A stretch of DNA of 64,000 bases from Agromyces sp. LHK192. Lineage in GTDB: Bacteria > Actinomycetota > Actinomycetes > Actinomycetales > Microbacteriaceae. The notes beneath the pieces were generated by a model. The model was given only the letters and a program-made list of their open reading frames with translations, did not search any database and was not told the origin of the DNA. Position 1 is the first letter of the stretch; every line of letters begins with the position of its first letter. This document shows positions 1 to 8,579 of this stretch, in pieces. The stretch lies in NCBI RefSeq assembly GCF_004006235.1, contig NZ_CP034753.1, positions 3,906,001 to 3,970,000 on the forward strand, read 5' to 3'. The position numbers and the translations under genes were made by a program.

Positions 1-847
1 TGACCATCGGCCATCCGCCCACGAGTGCACCGAACACGATGGGCGGGATGATCGCGATGAAGTAGCCGACGTTCGGGATGAAGCTGCACAGGAACGCGAG
101 CACACCCCACAGCGCGGCGCCGGGGACGCCGAGCAACAGGAGCGCGAGCCAGTTCACGACGCCCTGCGCGATGCCGAGCATGGTGGTGACCACCATGTAT
201 CGCCGCACGCCGATCGTGTAGGCGACGCTCGCGGTGGCCAGGCGCGGCTTGCGCGGGTAGAGGTTGGTGACGAGGGTGCGCGCGTAGGTCGAGTCCATCG
301 CCATGAGCAGCACCATGGTCAGCAGGATCACCGCGGCGGCGACGAACCCCGTCGCGCTGCCGACCACGCCGCCGATGACGTCGAGCACCTTGCCCGGATC
401 GAGCCAGTCGGTGATCTGCGTGATGTGCTGCTGGCCGACGCCCAGGCTCGAGAGCCAGGCGCCGACGTTCGAGATCCATTCGTCGAACTCGGCCGTGTAC
501 TGGGGCAGCAGCGCAAGGAACTGCGCGAACGAGAAGAAGAACGCGAAGACGAACGCACCGAGCAGGAGCGCGACCGCGAGGATCATCGCGAGCGAGGCGA
601 CGCCCCTCGGCACCCCGCGCGCCTCGAGCCACGCGCGCAACGGGTAGGCGCAGATCGTCAGCACGACGGCGAAGAACGACCACACGAAGATGTCGGCGAT
701 CGCGGCGAGGCCGAATGCGGCGACGGTGCCGCCCGCGAGGGCCAGCATGATGAACGCGCCGCGGTGCTCGGTCGCCGTCTCCGCCGCGACCTCCGGCTCC
801 GCGGGCTCGGGCTCGGGCTCGGACGCCTTACGTCGGTTCCACCACAC
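1..847 (-). CDS. AI-2E family transporter (C-terminus beyond window)
   Basis: Polytopic membrane protein of the AI-2E/PerM family. The part present (about 282 codons) has an acidic Pro/Glu-rich N-terminal tail, two hydrophobic hairpins, an amphipathic middle region and the family signature FIPNVGYFIAIIPP near the truncated end. The GTG at 847 is chosen because an AGGGAGGG Shine-Dalgarno lies about 7 nt upstream; it starts 20 nt inside the end of the upstream AI-2E gene, so the two are probably translationally coupled. Family members have been linked to autoinducer-2 export or Na+/H+ antiport; the substrate cannot be read from sequence. The last part of the protein lies left of position 1. Confidence 0.85.
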   Translation of the reverse strand, partial: MWWNRRKASEPEPEPAEPEVAAETATEHRGAFIMLALAGGTVAAFGLAAIADIFVWSFFAVVLTICAYPLRAWLEARGVPRGVASLAMILAVALLLGAFVFAFFFSFAQFLALLPQYTAEFDEWISNVGAWLSSLGVGQQHITQITDWLDPGKVLDVIGGVVGSATGFVAAAVILLTMVLLMAMDSTYARTLVTNLYPRKPRLATASVAYTIGVRRYMVVTTMLGIAQGVVNWLALLLLGVPGAALWGVLAFLCSFIPNVGYFIAIIPPIVFGALVGGWPMV

Positions 848-1988
848 GTGGGTTCCCTCCCTCGGTCTTCGGGTTCCCCGACAGGCGCAGGAGCGTCGCC
901 GCCCGCGAATCGGGTTCGAGCAGCAGTGCGCGCACGAGCAGCGTGAGGGGGATCGAGAGGATGGCCCCGATCGGGCCGATCACGAACGCCCAGAACACCA
1001 CCGAGACGAACGAGAGCGTGAGGCTGAGGTCGACGGCGTCGCTGACGAACTTCGGCTGCACGAGCACCTGCAGCGTCACGTTGATCACGCAGTAGGCCAG
1101 CACGACCACGAGCGCGAGCGGCCACCCGCCCACGACGAGTGCGAGCACCGCCGGCGGGATCAGCCCGATCACGAAGCCGATGTTCGGGATGAAGTTGGTC
1201 ACGAACGCGAGGATGGCCCACACGATCGGGATCGGGATGCCGATCGCCCACAGCACGAGCCCGTCGAGCACCGCGACGATGAGGCCGAAGGTCGCGTTCA
1301 CGACGTAGTACCGGCGCACCCCGCTGAAGTACCGGGTGCCGATGCCGTCGGCCGCGGCGCTGCCGAAGACGGTTCCCGCGCGGCCGAAGCGCGCGGCATC
1401 CGCCGCCATGAAGATCACGTAGGCGAGCACGAAGAAGAACGCCGTGGCGACCCCCAGCACGGCGTCGGCCGTCGACGTCGCGAACGACACCAGGGTGCCC
1501 GCGTCGAGCAGTGACGTCGCAGCACCGGATGCCGCGTCCGAGAGGCCCGCGGCGGCGGCGGCCTCGCTGATGGCCTCGGCCGTGGCCCGCAGCTCGTCGG
1601 CATAGTCGGGGAGCATCCCGATGAACTGGGCGGAGGCGAAGACGAGCAGGAGCGCCAGGAATCCGAGGATCAGGTACGCCACCACGATCACCGCGGTCGT
1701 CGCGAGCCAGCGCGGCCAGCCACGACGTTCGAGCGGATGCCGCACCGGGTGGGCGATGATCGTCACGACCGCTCCGAGTGCGAGCGGACCGAGGATGTCG
1801 CGGGCCAGCCAGATGCCGACGAACACGATGATCGCCGCGGCCGTCGCGAGCAGGAGTCGCGTGCCGCGCGAGAGCCCGACCGGCTCGGCCCGGACCGCCG
1901 GGGCCATCGGGGCGGGCGGGGCGGCGGCCGCCGGACTCGTCCCGTCCGTCTCCGTGTCGCCCACCTCGTCGCCCACCGTGTCGCCCAC
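828..1988 (-). CDS. AI-2E family transporter
   Basis: 386-residue paralogue of the next gene on this strand. The N-terminus (about 40 residues) is acidic and Ala/Pro-rich and predicted cytosolic. Then follow two early membrane segments (about 45-85), a long amphipathic loop, and the C-terminal membrane bundle with the family signature FIPNIGFVIGLIPP and a VQPKFVSDAVDLSLT segment typical of AI-2E/PerM proteins. It lies one base after the GAP-type gene and overlaps its paralogue by 20 nt, so all three are probably one transcript. Tandem AI-2E genes may act as a pair or be a simple duplication. Substrate unknown. Confidence 0.88.
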   Translation of the reverse strand: MGDTVGDEVGDTETDGTSPAAAAPPAPMAPAVRAEPVGLSRGTRLLLATAAAIIVFVGIWLARDILGPLALGAVVTIIAHPVRHPLERRGWPRWLATTAVIVVAYLILGFLALLLVFASAQFIGMLPDYADELRATAEAISEAAAAAGLSDAASGAATSLLDAGTLVSFATSTADAVLGVATAFFFVLAYVIFMAADAARFGRAGTVFGSAAADGIGTRYFSGVRRYYVVNATFGLIVAVLDGLVLWAIGIPIPIVWAILAFVTNFIPNIGFVIGLIPPAVLALVVGGWPLALVVVLAYCVINVTLQVLVQPKFVSDAVDLSLTLSFVSVVFWAFVIGPIGAILSIPLTLLVRALLLEPDSRAATLLRLSGNPKTEGGNPRVVEPT

Positions 1989-1989
1989 C

Positions 1990-2661
1990 TCAGAAGCTCC
2001 CGATCCCCTTGCCGACGACGACCACGCCGAGCACCAGCAGCAGGACCGCCATCACGGTGGCGTTGTTGTGCACCAGCCAGGCGCGCAGCGACTCGAGAGG
2101 CCCGGCCATCCGCGCGGACGCGAGCAGGTAGGCGACCACCGGGATCGCGACGGATGCCGCGGCGATGAGGGTGAACACGAGGACGACCACCACGTCCTCG
2201 CCGACCGTCAGGCCGGCGGTGCCGATGGTGGTTCCGGCGGCGGCGCCGAGGAGGAGGTTCTTCGGATTGACGGCGGCCAGCAGCAGGGCGAGCACGAACG
2301 CCCGCATCGCCGTCATCTGGTCGATGGCGCTCATCCACTTGGGGAGCGCGGCCTCCTCGCCGGGGCCGGGCCGGCTCCGCCACTGCCGGAACGCGAGGAA
2401 CAGCAGCAGCAGTCCGAGCACGATCTTGACGACGCCGGCGATCGGCTTCGAGGCATCCGGGTCGTCCTCGGGAAGCACCGAGGCGAGCAGCGTGAAGATC
2501 ACCACGGCGAGGACGATGCCGACGACCCAGCCGAGGAGGAACCCGATGCTCGTGCCCTTCGCCTTCGGCGAGAGCAGCATCAGGATCGCGGCGATCATCG
2601 GCACCGGGCTGATCGCGATGCCGATCGCCAGCGGCAGGATGTCCCCGATTACCCCACCCAT
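1990..2661 (-). CDS. GAP family (LysE-like) membrane protein
   Basis: 223 residues with about six hydrophobic segments. The N-terminus (GDILPLAIGIAISPVPMIAA) and the internal NPKNLLLGAAAG motif match the GAP/Sap-type family, which is distantly related to LysE exporters. GAP proteins in mycobacteria are linked to glycopeptidolipid export; here the cargo is unknown. The ATG at 2661 follows a GGGGAGGG Shine-Dalgarno. It is the first gene of a probable three-gene operon with the two AI-2E genes. Confidence 0.8.
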   Translation of the reverse strand: MGGVIGDILPLAIGIAISPVPMIAAILMLLSPKAKGTSIGFLLGWVVGIVLAVVIFTLLASVLPEDDPDASKPIAGVVKIVLGLLLLFLAFRQWRSRPGPGEEAALPKWMSAIDQMTAMRAFVLALLLAAVNPKNLLLGAAAGTTIGTAGLTVGEDVVVVLVFTLIAAASVAIPVVAYLLASARMAGPLESLRAWLVHNNATVMAVLLLVLGVVVVGKGIGSF

Positions 2662-2695
2662 GGCCCTCCCCAGGTCCGATGATGCGCTGACTGCA

Positions 2696-2701
2696 CCCTA
2701 T
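2696..2701 (-). promoter_or_regulatory. Candidate -10 element for the GAP/AI-2E operon
   Basis: TAGGGT on the minus strand, matching the actinobacterial TAnnnT pattern, would place the transcript start near 2689 with a leader of about 28 nt containing the GGGGAGGG ribosome site. The -35 region is not convincing. Confidence 0.4.
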
Positions 2702-2710
2702 CGGTGCGGG

Positions 2711-4378
2711 TCAGCCGTCGGCGGTCGCCGACCCGAGCGCGGCGATCGCGGCGCGATTCGTGTCGAAGACCCTGCGATCGCCGAGCAGCCCCATCTGCCG
2801 CAACCGCTCCCGCGAATCGTCGCGGACCCGGCTGAACGACACCTCGATCCGTTCGCCGTCGAGCCAGGCCTGCAATGCCTCGAAGCTCTCCGCTCCGGTG
2901 ACGTCGACGTCGGTGACCGCCTCCATGTCGATGACGACGTGTCGGACCGCGGAATCGCCCCCGTGTGCCTGCGCGCCCGTGACCGCGCGCTTCACGGCGT
3001 CGGTGAACACCGCGCCGTTCGCGAAGAACAGCGGCGCCGCGAGGCGCACCACGACGATGCCGGGCGCAGTCACCGAACCGGCAGGCGCCTCGTCGAGCAG
3101 CGAGTCGGTCGGGTTGCCCTCGGCCTCGAGCACGTCGATCGCGGGCGAAGCCGCCCGCTGCGCCAGGTTCACGAGCGCGAGCACGAACGCGACGATGATG
3201 CCCGGAATGGCGCCGATGAAGAGGGTGACCACGAAGCAGACCGCGCCGACGGCGAACTCGAACCGATCCTGGCGCCAGATCGCGGCGAAGTCGCGGATGC
3301 CGAGCAACGGCAGCACCGCGACGCCGACGATCGCCCCGATGGCCGGCGACGGGATGTCGGCGAGCAGGGCCGTGCCGAACAGGAGGAGCAGGAGCGTGCC
3401 CACCGCGAGCACGAGCGACGGCAGTTGCGTGCGCGACCCGGCCTGGTCCATCGCCGCGGTCCGAGACGTGGACGAGCCGACGGCGAAGCTCGAGCTCGCG
3501 CCCGCCGCGATGTTCGACAGGCCGAAGGCCAGCAGGTCGCGGTTGGGGCGCGTCGCATAGCCGCGCTTCTCGCCGTACGAGCGCGACACGAGCAGCCCCT
3601 CCGCGGTCGTGACGAGGGTCAGCGCGATCGCCGACGGCACGAGCGCGAGCCACATCGTCCAATCGATCACGGGCCACGAGAACACGGGGGGACCGGCCGG
3701 GACCTCGCCGAGCACATCGACCCCGGCGTCGTCGAGATCGGCGAGCACGACCGCGACCGTCGCGACGATCATGACGATGAGCGCCCACGGCACCGCGGGC
3801 AGCAGCCGCCGCCCACCCAGGAGCACCGCGACCGACAGGACCGAGATCACGATCGAGACGACGTTCGCGGTGGGCAGGCCGGTGACGAGGTCGACGACCT
3901 TCTCGACGAACTCGCCGCCGGAGTCGATCTTCACCCCGAGCATCTTCGCGACCTGGCTGACGAGGATGTCGAGCGCGAGCCCGCCGACGAAGCCGACGAG
4001 GATCGGCTTCGAGAGGAAGTTCGCCAGGAACCCGAGCTTCAGCACCGACAGCAGCACGAACAGGATGCCGCAGATGATCGCCTGCGCCAGCGCCAGCGTC
4101 GCGTAGTCCGCCGATCCTGCTGCGGCCAGCCCGCCGATCGAGCTCGCGACGAGCGCGGCCGCCGCGGCATCCGGCGACGCGACGACCTGGCGGCTCGACA
4201 CGACGAGCGCGTACACGACGGTGGGCACGATCAACGCGTACAGGCCGGCCGTCGGCGGAAGCCCGGCGATCTGCGCGTACCCGATGTTGAGCGGGATCGC
4301 GATCGCGAGGAGCGTGACGCCGGCCGTCAACTCGCGGCCGAGGTTGCGGCGGTTCAGCCCTGCCAGCGGTCGTTGCAC
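2711..4378 (-). CDS. SulP family anion transporter with STAS domain
   Basis: 555-residue secondary anion transporter (SLC26/SulP), likely for sulfate, bicarbonate or another oxyanion. It starts with LTAGVTLLAIAIPLNIGYAQ, the usual SulP entry sequence, followed by 10-12 hydrophobic segments (to about residue 400) and a C-terminal cytosolic STAS domain (about 430-540) with VVIDMEAVTDVDVTGAESF. An ORF extends upstream to 4543, but the GTG at 4378 has an ideal GGAGGGGG-AACC site and begins where SulP homology begins. It lies between the GAP/AI-2E operon and the ClC gene on the same strand, about 65 nt from the latter. Substrate unproven. Confidence 0.88.
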   Translation of the reverse strand: MQRPLAGLNRRNLGRELTAGVTLLAIAIPLNIGYAQIAGLPPTAGLYALIVPTVVYALVVSSRQVVASPDAAAAALVASSIGGLAAAGSADYATLALAQAIICGILFVLLSVLKLGFLANFLSKPILVGFVGGLALDILVSQVAKMLGVKIDSGGEFVEKVVDLVTGLPTANVVSIVISVLSVAVLLGGRRLLPAVPWALIVMIVATVAVVLADLDDAGVDVLGEVPAGPPVFSWPVIDWTMWLALVPSAIALTLVTTAEGLLVSRSYGEKRGYATRPNRDLLAFGLSNIAAGASSSFAVGSSTSRTAAMDQAGSRTQLPSLVLAVGTLLLLLFGTALLADIPSPAIGAIVGVAVLPLLGIRDFAAIWRQDRFEFAVGAVCFVVTLFIGAIPGIIVAFVLALVNLAQRAASPAIDVLEAEGNPTDSLLDEAPAGSVTAPGIVVVRLAAPLFFANGAVFTDAVKRAVTGAQAHGGDSAVRHVVIDMEAVTDVDVTGAESFEALQAWLDGERIEVSFSRVRDDSRERLRQMGLLGDRRVFDTNRAAIAALGSATADG

Positions 4379-4443
4379 GGTTCCCCCTCCGTCCGGCAGC
4401 ACCGGTCTGCCCGGCAGTGCCTGCCTGCCTCGCCCTGCCGAAC

Positions 4444-5742
4444 CTATCGGTTGGCGGCGAGGTAGGGGTACGGCTCCGCCGCCTCCACCCGGAACTCCGG
4501 CGCCTTCGTCACGAGGAGCCACGCCGGCAGGACGATGACGCACAGCATCGGGAGCACGCCGATGTCGCCGACGATCGCGACGGCGACGAAGATCGCGATC
4601 CAGCCGTCACGACCGACGACCAGCACGACGCCGAGCACCCCGCACGCGACCGCCAGCGCGATCGGCACCGTCGGGAGCAGCACGTTGCCGAGCATGCCGA
4701 GCGCCGTGCCGATGAAGACGGCGGGGAAGATGCGACCGCCGCGGAACCCGGACGACGCGGCGACCACGAGCGCGACGAGCTTGACGAGCGCGATCACGAG
4801 GAGCGCGCCCGCCGTGTAGGTGCCGGTGTTCGCGAGCAGCTCTCCGGTCTGCTCGAGGCCCTTGAACATGGTGATCGGTCCGCCCAGCACGCCGAGCAGG
4901 CCCAGCACGATGCCGCCCGCGAGCGGGATGAGCACCGGATGCCGCAGCGCATGGAACGCCCGATGCACCCAGGGGAACACGGCGAGCGCGGCGAGGCCGA
5001 CGACCACCGAGCCGACGGCGATCAGGCCGCCGCCGAGGAGGTCGAATGCCGTCGGACCGGGATACGCCGGCATCTCGAACGACAGCGGCGGGGCGCCCAG
5101 CAGGTACATGGTGATCGCTCCGGCACCGGCGGAGGCGAGCGGGAGGAACAGGCGGTCCCACAGGTGCCCGCGGACCGGCGTGCCCGTGAGCGCGCTGGTG
5201 AAGACGAGCGCCGCGGCCACCGGGGTGTCGAACAGCGCCCCGATCGTGCCCGCCGCGGCGAGCCAGACCGCGAGCTGCCCCGGGATGCCGGGCAGCAGTC
5301 GCGCGAACAACGCGGCGACGATCGTCGCGTTGATCGCGATGATCGGGTTCTCCGGGCCGAGGCTGACGCCGCCCGCGAGGCCGAGCACGGCGGCGAGCGC
5401 GAGCCCCGGCACGACCCAGGGCTTGAGCGGCGGCTCGAGCAGGTCCGTCGTCGCGGAGTCGGGGCCCGCGTGGCCCGGCACGAGCCAAGTGACGAGCCCG
5501 ACCGCCGTGCCGGTCGCGGTCAGGACGATCATGATCCACCACGGGGCATCCGGGTCGAATCCCATGCCCGCCGGCATGGTGGTCCACAGGAGGTCCTCGA
5601 GGAGCGAGGACACCTCGTCGAGCAGCCACAGCACGAGCGCGGTGAGCACCCCGACCAGGATCGCCGGTATCGCGAGCACGAGCAACTGCCTGGGTCCGGG
5701 GACCGCGTCGGCCAGTTCGCCCGCTGATGACGTCGACGACAT
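4444..5742 (-). CDS. ClC family chloride channel/transporter
   Basis: 432-residue polytopic protein of the ClC family (Cl- channel or Cl-/H+ antiporter). Visible equivalents of the selectivity motifs are GGVSLGPENPI (the GxEGP position, here GPENP) and GGRIFPAVFIGTALG (the GxFxP position). The deviation from GKEGP is shared by a divergent subgroup, so transport mode and ion are uncertain. No C-terminal CBS domains are present. The ATG at 5742 has no Shine-Dalgarno but sits exactly 6 nt after TAGCGT, so the mRNA is probably leaderless. Confidence 0.85.
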   Translation of the reverse strand: MSSTSSAGELADAVPGPRQLLVLAIPAILVGVLTALVLWLLDEVSSLLEDLLWTTMPAGMGFDPDAPWWIMIVLTATGTAVGLVTWLVPGHAGPDSATTDLLEPPLKPWVVPGLALAAVLGLAGGVSLGPENPIIAINATIVAALFARLLPGIPGQLAVWLAAAGTIGALFDTPVAAALVFTSALTGTPVRGHLWDRLFLPLASAGAGAITMYLLGAPPLSFEMPAYPGPTAFDLLGGGLIAVGSVVVGLAALAVFPWVHRAFHALRHPVLIPLAGGIVLGLLGVLGGPITMFKGLEQTGELLANTGTYTAGALLVIALVKLVALVVAASSGFRGGRIFPAVFIGTALGMLGNVLLPTVPIALAVACGVLGVVLVVGRDGWIAIFVAVAIVGDIGVLPMLCVIVLPAWLLVTKAPEFRVEAAEPYPYLAANR

Positions 5743-5748
5743 GCCGCG

Positions 5749-5754
5749 ACGCTA
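5749..5754 (-). promoter_or_regulatory. -10 element of a leaderless promoter (ClC gene)
   Basis: TAGCGT read on the minus strand, followed by exactly six bases and the ATG at 5742. This spacing puts the transcription start on the start codon. Confidence 0.55.
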
Positions 5755-5849
5755 CCGCGACACGCCCGGCCCCCGACACCCGACACGCACCGGCGGTCCG
5801 ATCGCCGGAATCACGCGGATCGGGTGACACACGGGCGGATCCGTCACGC

Positions 5850-5855
5850 TACGAT
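5850..5855 (+). promoter_or_regulatory. Candidate -10 element, SHOCT protein gene
   Basis: TACGAT on the plus strand predicts a start near 5862 and a 5' leader of about 125 nt. The leader contains two small hairpins, CGGTT-GCG-AACCG (about 5924-5936) and GAACGC-ccccT-GCGTTC just after it. No known riboswitch class was recognised. Confidence 0.35.
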
Positions 5856-5986
5856 GTGGCCCGGGGAAGACCGACGATCAGGGGTGGGATCGACGTCATC
5901 ATCGACCACCGCCCTCCCGGATTCGGTTGCGAACCGTCGAACGCCCCCTGCGTTCGGCAACACACAACCGAAGAAGGGCACTTCAA

Positions 5987-6385
5987 ATGAGTTTCTGGGA
6001 AAGCATCTGGGACATCTTCTGGTGGACCATCTGGTTCTTCGCGTTCTTCGCCTACCTGTGGGCGGTCATCGCGATCATCAGCGACCTGTTCCGCGACCAC
6101 AAGCTGAACGGCTGGCTGAAGGCGCTCTGGATCATCTTCCTGATCTTCGTGCCGTTCCTGACCGCGCTGGTCTACCTGATCGCCCGCGGCAACGGCATGG
6201 CCGAGCGCTCGCAGAAGGAGGCCGCGAAGGTGCAGCAGGCGACGGACGACTACATCCGCAGCACCGCAGGCACCACCGCGAGCCCGTCCGAGGAGATCTC
6301 GAAGGCGAAGGCGCTGCTCGACTCGGGCGCGATCAGCCAGGCCGAGTTCGACTCGCTCAAGGCGAGGGCCCTCGCGAACGGCTGA
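5987..6385 (+). CDS. SHOCT domain protein with PLDc_N-type membrane segments
   Basis: 132 residues. Two tryptophan-rich membrane segments (about 8-32 and 45-66) resemble the phospholipase-D N-terminal (PLDc_N) module found in small cell-envelope proteins. A hydrophilic linker then leads to a C-terminal SHOCT motif (about 102-132, EEISKAKALLDSGAISQAEF), a short helical module often at the end of bacterial envelope proteins. The ATG at 5987 has GAAGAAGG upstream. The gene stands alone between divergent ClC and convergent DUF998-like genes and ends at a very strong terminator. Function unknown. Confidence 0.8.
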   Translation: MSFWESIWDIFWWTIWFFAFFAYLWAVIAIISDLFRDHKLNGWLKALWIIFLIFVPFLTALVYLIARGNGMAERSQKEAAKVQQATDDYIRSTAGTTASPSEEISKAKALLDSGAISQAEFDSLKARALANG

Positions 6386-6414
6386 TCCGTTCCGCGACGC
6401 CGTTCCGAGACGGC

Positions 6415-6448
6415 GAAGGGGGCGGGTGCTTCGGCACCCGCCCCCTTC
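6415..6448 (+). terminator. Perfect 15-bp hairpin with UUCG tetraloop
   Basis: Arms 6415-6429 and 6434-6448 are exact reverse complements around a TTCG loop. No U tract follows, as is usual in high-GC actinobacteria. It lies between convergent genes and probably stops transcription from both sides. Confidence 0.8.
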
Positions 6449-6487
6449 CGCGTCCGGCGCGCCTCGATGCGTTTCGACGCGCTCCCG

Positions 6488-7576
6488 TCAGTCGGCCGGG
6501 GCGGATGCCTCCCGCCCGCGGATCGCGGCGACGTTGCGCAGGAACACGATGATCCAGCTGAAGATCAGCACGGCGGCGACGAGCTCGACCGCCGTCAGGT
6601 TGTAGTAGCCGGTCGCGAAGAACACGCCGAGCACGACGATGACGCCGACGTAGACGTAGCCGAGGACCACGAACGCCTTCGGCATCGGCGGCACGAGCCG
6701 GGCGAGCGCGAACACGAGGATCGTGAAGGCGACGGCCATGCCCGTCGCCACGGAGTTGTGCACCCAGAAGAAGTCGTCGACGTGGAAGATGCCGACGCAG
6801 GCGAGGAAGACGCCGACGACGATGAGCAGGGTGCGCACGGTGTTGCGCCGGCGCACGTCCTCCGGCGTCCGGTCGTCGAGCGAGGCGGTGCCGTAGCGGG
6901 CGATGATCGTCACGATCACCCCGGCGATGACGAGCGTCAGGTTGAACGCGAACGCCGACAGGTCGTCGGTCATGCCGAGGGCCGAGAGGTTCTTCTGCCA
7001 CCACAGCGGGTCGCTCGAACTGAGCATCGCGGCGATGACGCCGACGACGAGGAACACCGCGAGCAGCAGCGAGAGCAGGCTCGGCGTGAGGTTGGCGCCG
7101 CTGAGGAAGCCGACGTAGGCGCTCAGGGCGAACGCGACACCGGCCAGGGCGATCGCCGGCAGCGTGAACACGACCGCTCCGACGAAGCTGCGCTCCAGCA
7201 CGTTCGCGAGCGCGATCCAGACCAGCAGCGCGATGACGGCGTTGGCGACGGCGAGCGCGGTCACGTCGAACCAGTGCAGCCGGGCGCCGGTCACCGCGAA
7301 CGGATCGCCGTCGTCGGCGCGATGCATGACGACGCGCGCGACGACGAATGCGACACCCGCGACGAGCCCGCCCCCGATGCCGACGAACTGGCCCAGGGAA
7401 CCGGGGCCGGAGATCGACACGTCCTGCCCCCAGAACGCGATCGCCGCGATCAGGGCGCCGACCGCGAACGCGACGGTGCCGAGCACGAGCGCGAACGACT
7501 CGATCGATTCGGCCGACGACGTCGGCCTCGCGATGACCTGGCGCCACGACGACGCCTCCCGAACGGTCTGACTCAC
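6488..7576 (-). CDS. DUF998-like polytopic membrane protein
   Basis: 362 residues with about ten hydrophobic segments. The middle region (SSSDPLWWQKNLSALGMTDD then FNLTLVIAGV) resembles the DUF998 signature; the protein is longer than a typical DUF998 (about 200 residues), with extra membrane segments at the N-terminus. The GTG at 7576 follows an excellent AGGAGGGGGGAACCG ribosome site, which decides the start against a long upstream ORF extension. Function unknown. The next gene on this strand is about 140 nt upstream. Confidence 0.75.
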   Translation of the reverse strand: MSQTVREASSWRQVIARPTSSAESIESFALVLGTVAFAVGALIAAIAFWGQDVSISGPGSLGQFVGIGGGLVAGVAFVVARVVMHRADDGDPFAVTGARLHWFDVTALAVANAVIALLVWIALANVLERSFVGAVVFTLPAIALAGVAFALSAYVGFLSGANLTPSLLSLLLAVFLVVGVIAAMLSSSDPLWWQKNLSALGMTDDLSAFAFNLTLVIAGVIVTIIARYGTASLDDRTPEDVRRRNTVRTLLIVVGVFLACVGIFHVDDFFWVHNSVATGMAVAFTILVFALARLVPPMPKAFVVLGYVYVGVIVVLGVFFATGYYNLTAVELVAAVLIFSWIIVFLRNVAAIRGREASAPAD

Positions 7577-7716
7577 CGGTTCCCCCCTCCTGGCGCGGCG
7601 CCTCGCACGCCGATGCGCCCATCCTGCCGTGCGGAGGCGGTCCGCGGCGACCAGGCGCGGCCGGTGGGTCGCGGCGTCGGTCGCGCCGGTCCGTTGCGGC
7701 AGGTCGATGACGGCTG

Positions 7717-8208
7717 TCAGGCCTCGGTCGGGTCGAGCACCTCGAGCATGGAGCCCTGCACGAACCCGGCCCACTCGTACGCCGCGCGCAGGTAGTCGTC
7801 GCGCTGTTCGTCCTGGTCTGGCTCGCCCTCCTCGACCACGCCGACCCGCTCGGCGAGGATCAGCCGCAGGTCGGTGAGGAACGTCAGCCACCCCCAGGCC
7901 TGCACCTGGTCGAGTTCGATCTCGACGAGCTTCCCGCCGTCGCCGACCGAGGTGGCGTCGCGTACGGACTGCGCGGCCTGGCGCTTGCCGTCGACGAGGC
8001 TGCCGCGGGTGTAACGGGTGTACTCGTGCGCCGATTCGACGTCGTCGGGATAGGCGTTCGGCAGCAGGCGCCCGAGCGCAGGATCGTCCTCGGCTCCGAG
8101 CAGCAGCACGGAGTCGACCTGGTCGGCGAGCTCCGACAGGAGCATCGCCTCCTCGGCCTCGAGCACCAGGCGCACCCCTTCGCCTCCGCCGCGGCCGGCG
8201 ACGATCAC
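7717..8208 (-). CDS. DUF2017 family protein
   Basis: 163-residue soluble protein with the layout of the actinobacterial DUF2017 family: an N-terminal beta segment and a mostly helical C-terminus (VEIELDQVQAWGWLTFLTDLR). It starts at a GTG that overlaps the clpS stop codon by 4 nt, so the two are translationally coupled. The clpS-DUF2017 pair is conserved in actinobacteria, suggesting a role connected with ClpS or N-degron proteolysis. That link is inferred from neighbourhood only; no catalytic motif is visible. Confidence 0.85.
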   Translation of the reverse strand: MIVAGRGGGEGVRLVLEAEEAMLLSELADQVDSVLLLGAEDDPALGRLLPNAYPDDVESAHEYTRYTRGSLVDGKRQAAQSVRDATSVGDGGKLVEIELDQVQAWGWLTFLTDLRLILAERVGVVEEGEPDQDEQRDDYLRAAYEWAGFVQGSMLEVLDPTEA

Positions 8209-8498
8209 GTCTCGGCCCTCGCAACGGTCGCCTGCAGGCCGTAGCCGTGCATCGCCTGCACGTGACGCTCCATCGCCTCCCGGTTGCCGGTCGCGACGAT
8301 CGCACGGCCCTCGTGGTGCACGAGCAGCATGAGCCGCTCGGCCTCCTCGCGCGGGTAGCCGAAGTAGCTGCGGAACACGTAGGTGACGTACGTCATGAGG
8401 TTGACCGGATCGTCCCACACGACCGTGCGCCACGACGCCTCGGCGACCGGCATGGTCACCAGGTCGAGGTCGGTGCGCTCGAGCGTGTCCGTCACCAT
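8205..8498 (-). CDS. clpS: ATP-dependent Clp protease adaptor ClpS
   Basis: 97-residue ClpS adaptor, which delivers N-degron substrates to the Clp ATPase. The core VVWDDPVNLMTYVTYVFRSY carries the D-P-V-N-x-x-x-Y-V signature of the amino-acid binding pocket, followed by A-E-R-L-M-L-x-V-H-H-E-G and the AI V A-type beta strand. The ATG at 8498 (MVTDT) fits family length; the ORF extends 13 codons upstream without a better ribosome site. It overlaps the DUF2017 gene by 4 nt. Confidence 0.93.
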   Translation of the reverse strand: MVTDTLERTDLDLVTMPVAEASWRTVVWDDPVNLMTYVTYVFRSYFGYPREEAERLMLLVHHEGRAIVATGNREAMERHVQAMHGYGLQATVARAET

Positions 8499-8579
8499 TC
8501 CAGATTGACATGTTCGCGCGGTCGATGCATCCCGCACTTGGCGGACCGTCGGCGGACCGTCGCGCGCTGCGGCGGTGCG

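Noticed and set aside
2165..4465. 766-codon plus-strand ORF and similar long antisense ORFs across the window
   Set aside because: They are Arg/Asp/Glu/His-rich shadows of GC-rich genes on the other strand, without domain patterns or ribosome sites.
4379..4543. N-terminal extension of the SulP protein to 4543
   Set aside because: The extension is low complexity and crosses the end of the ClC gene; GTG 4378 has an ideal ribosome site.
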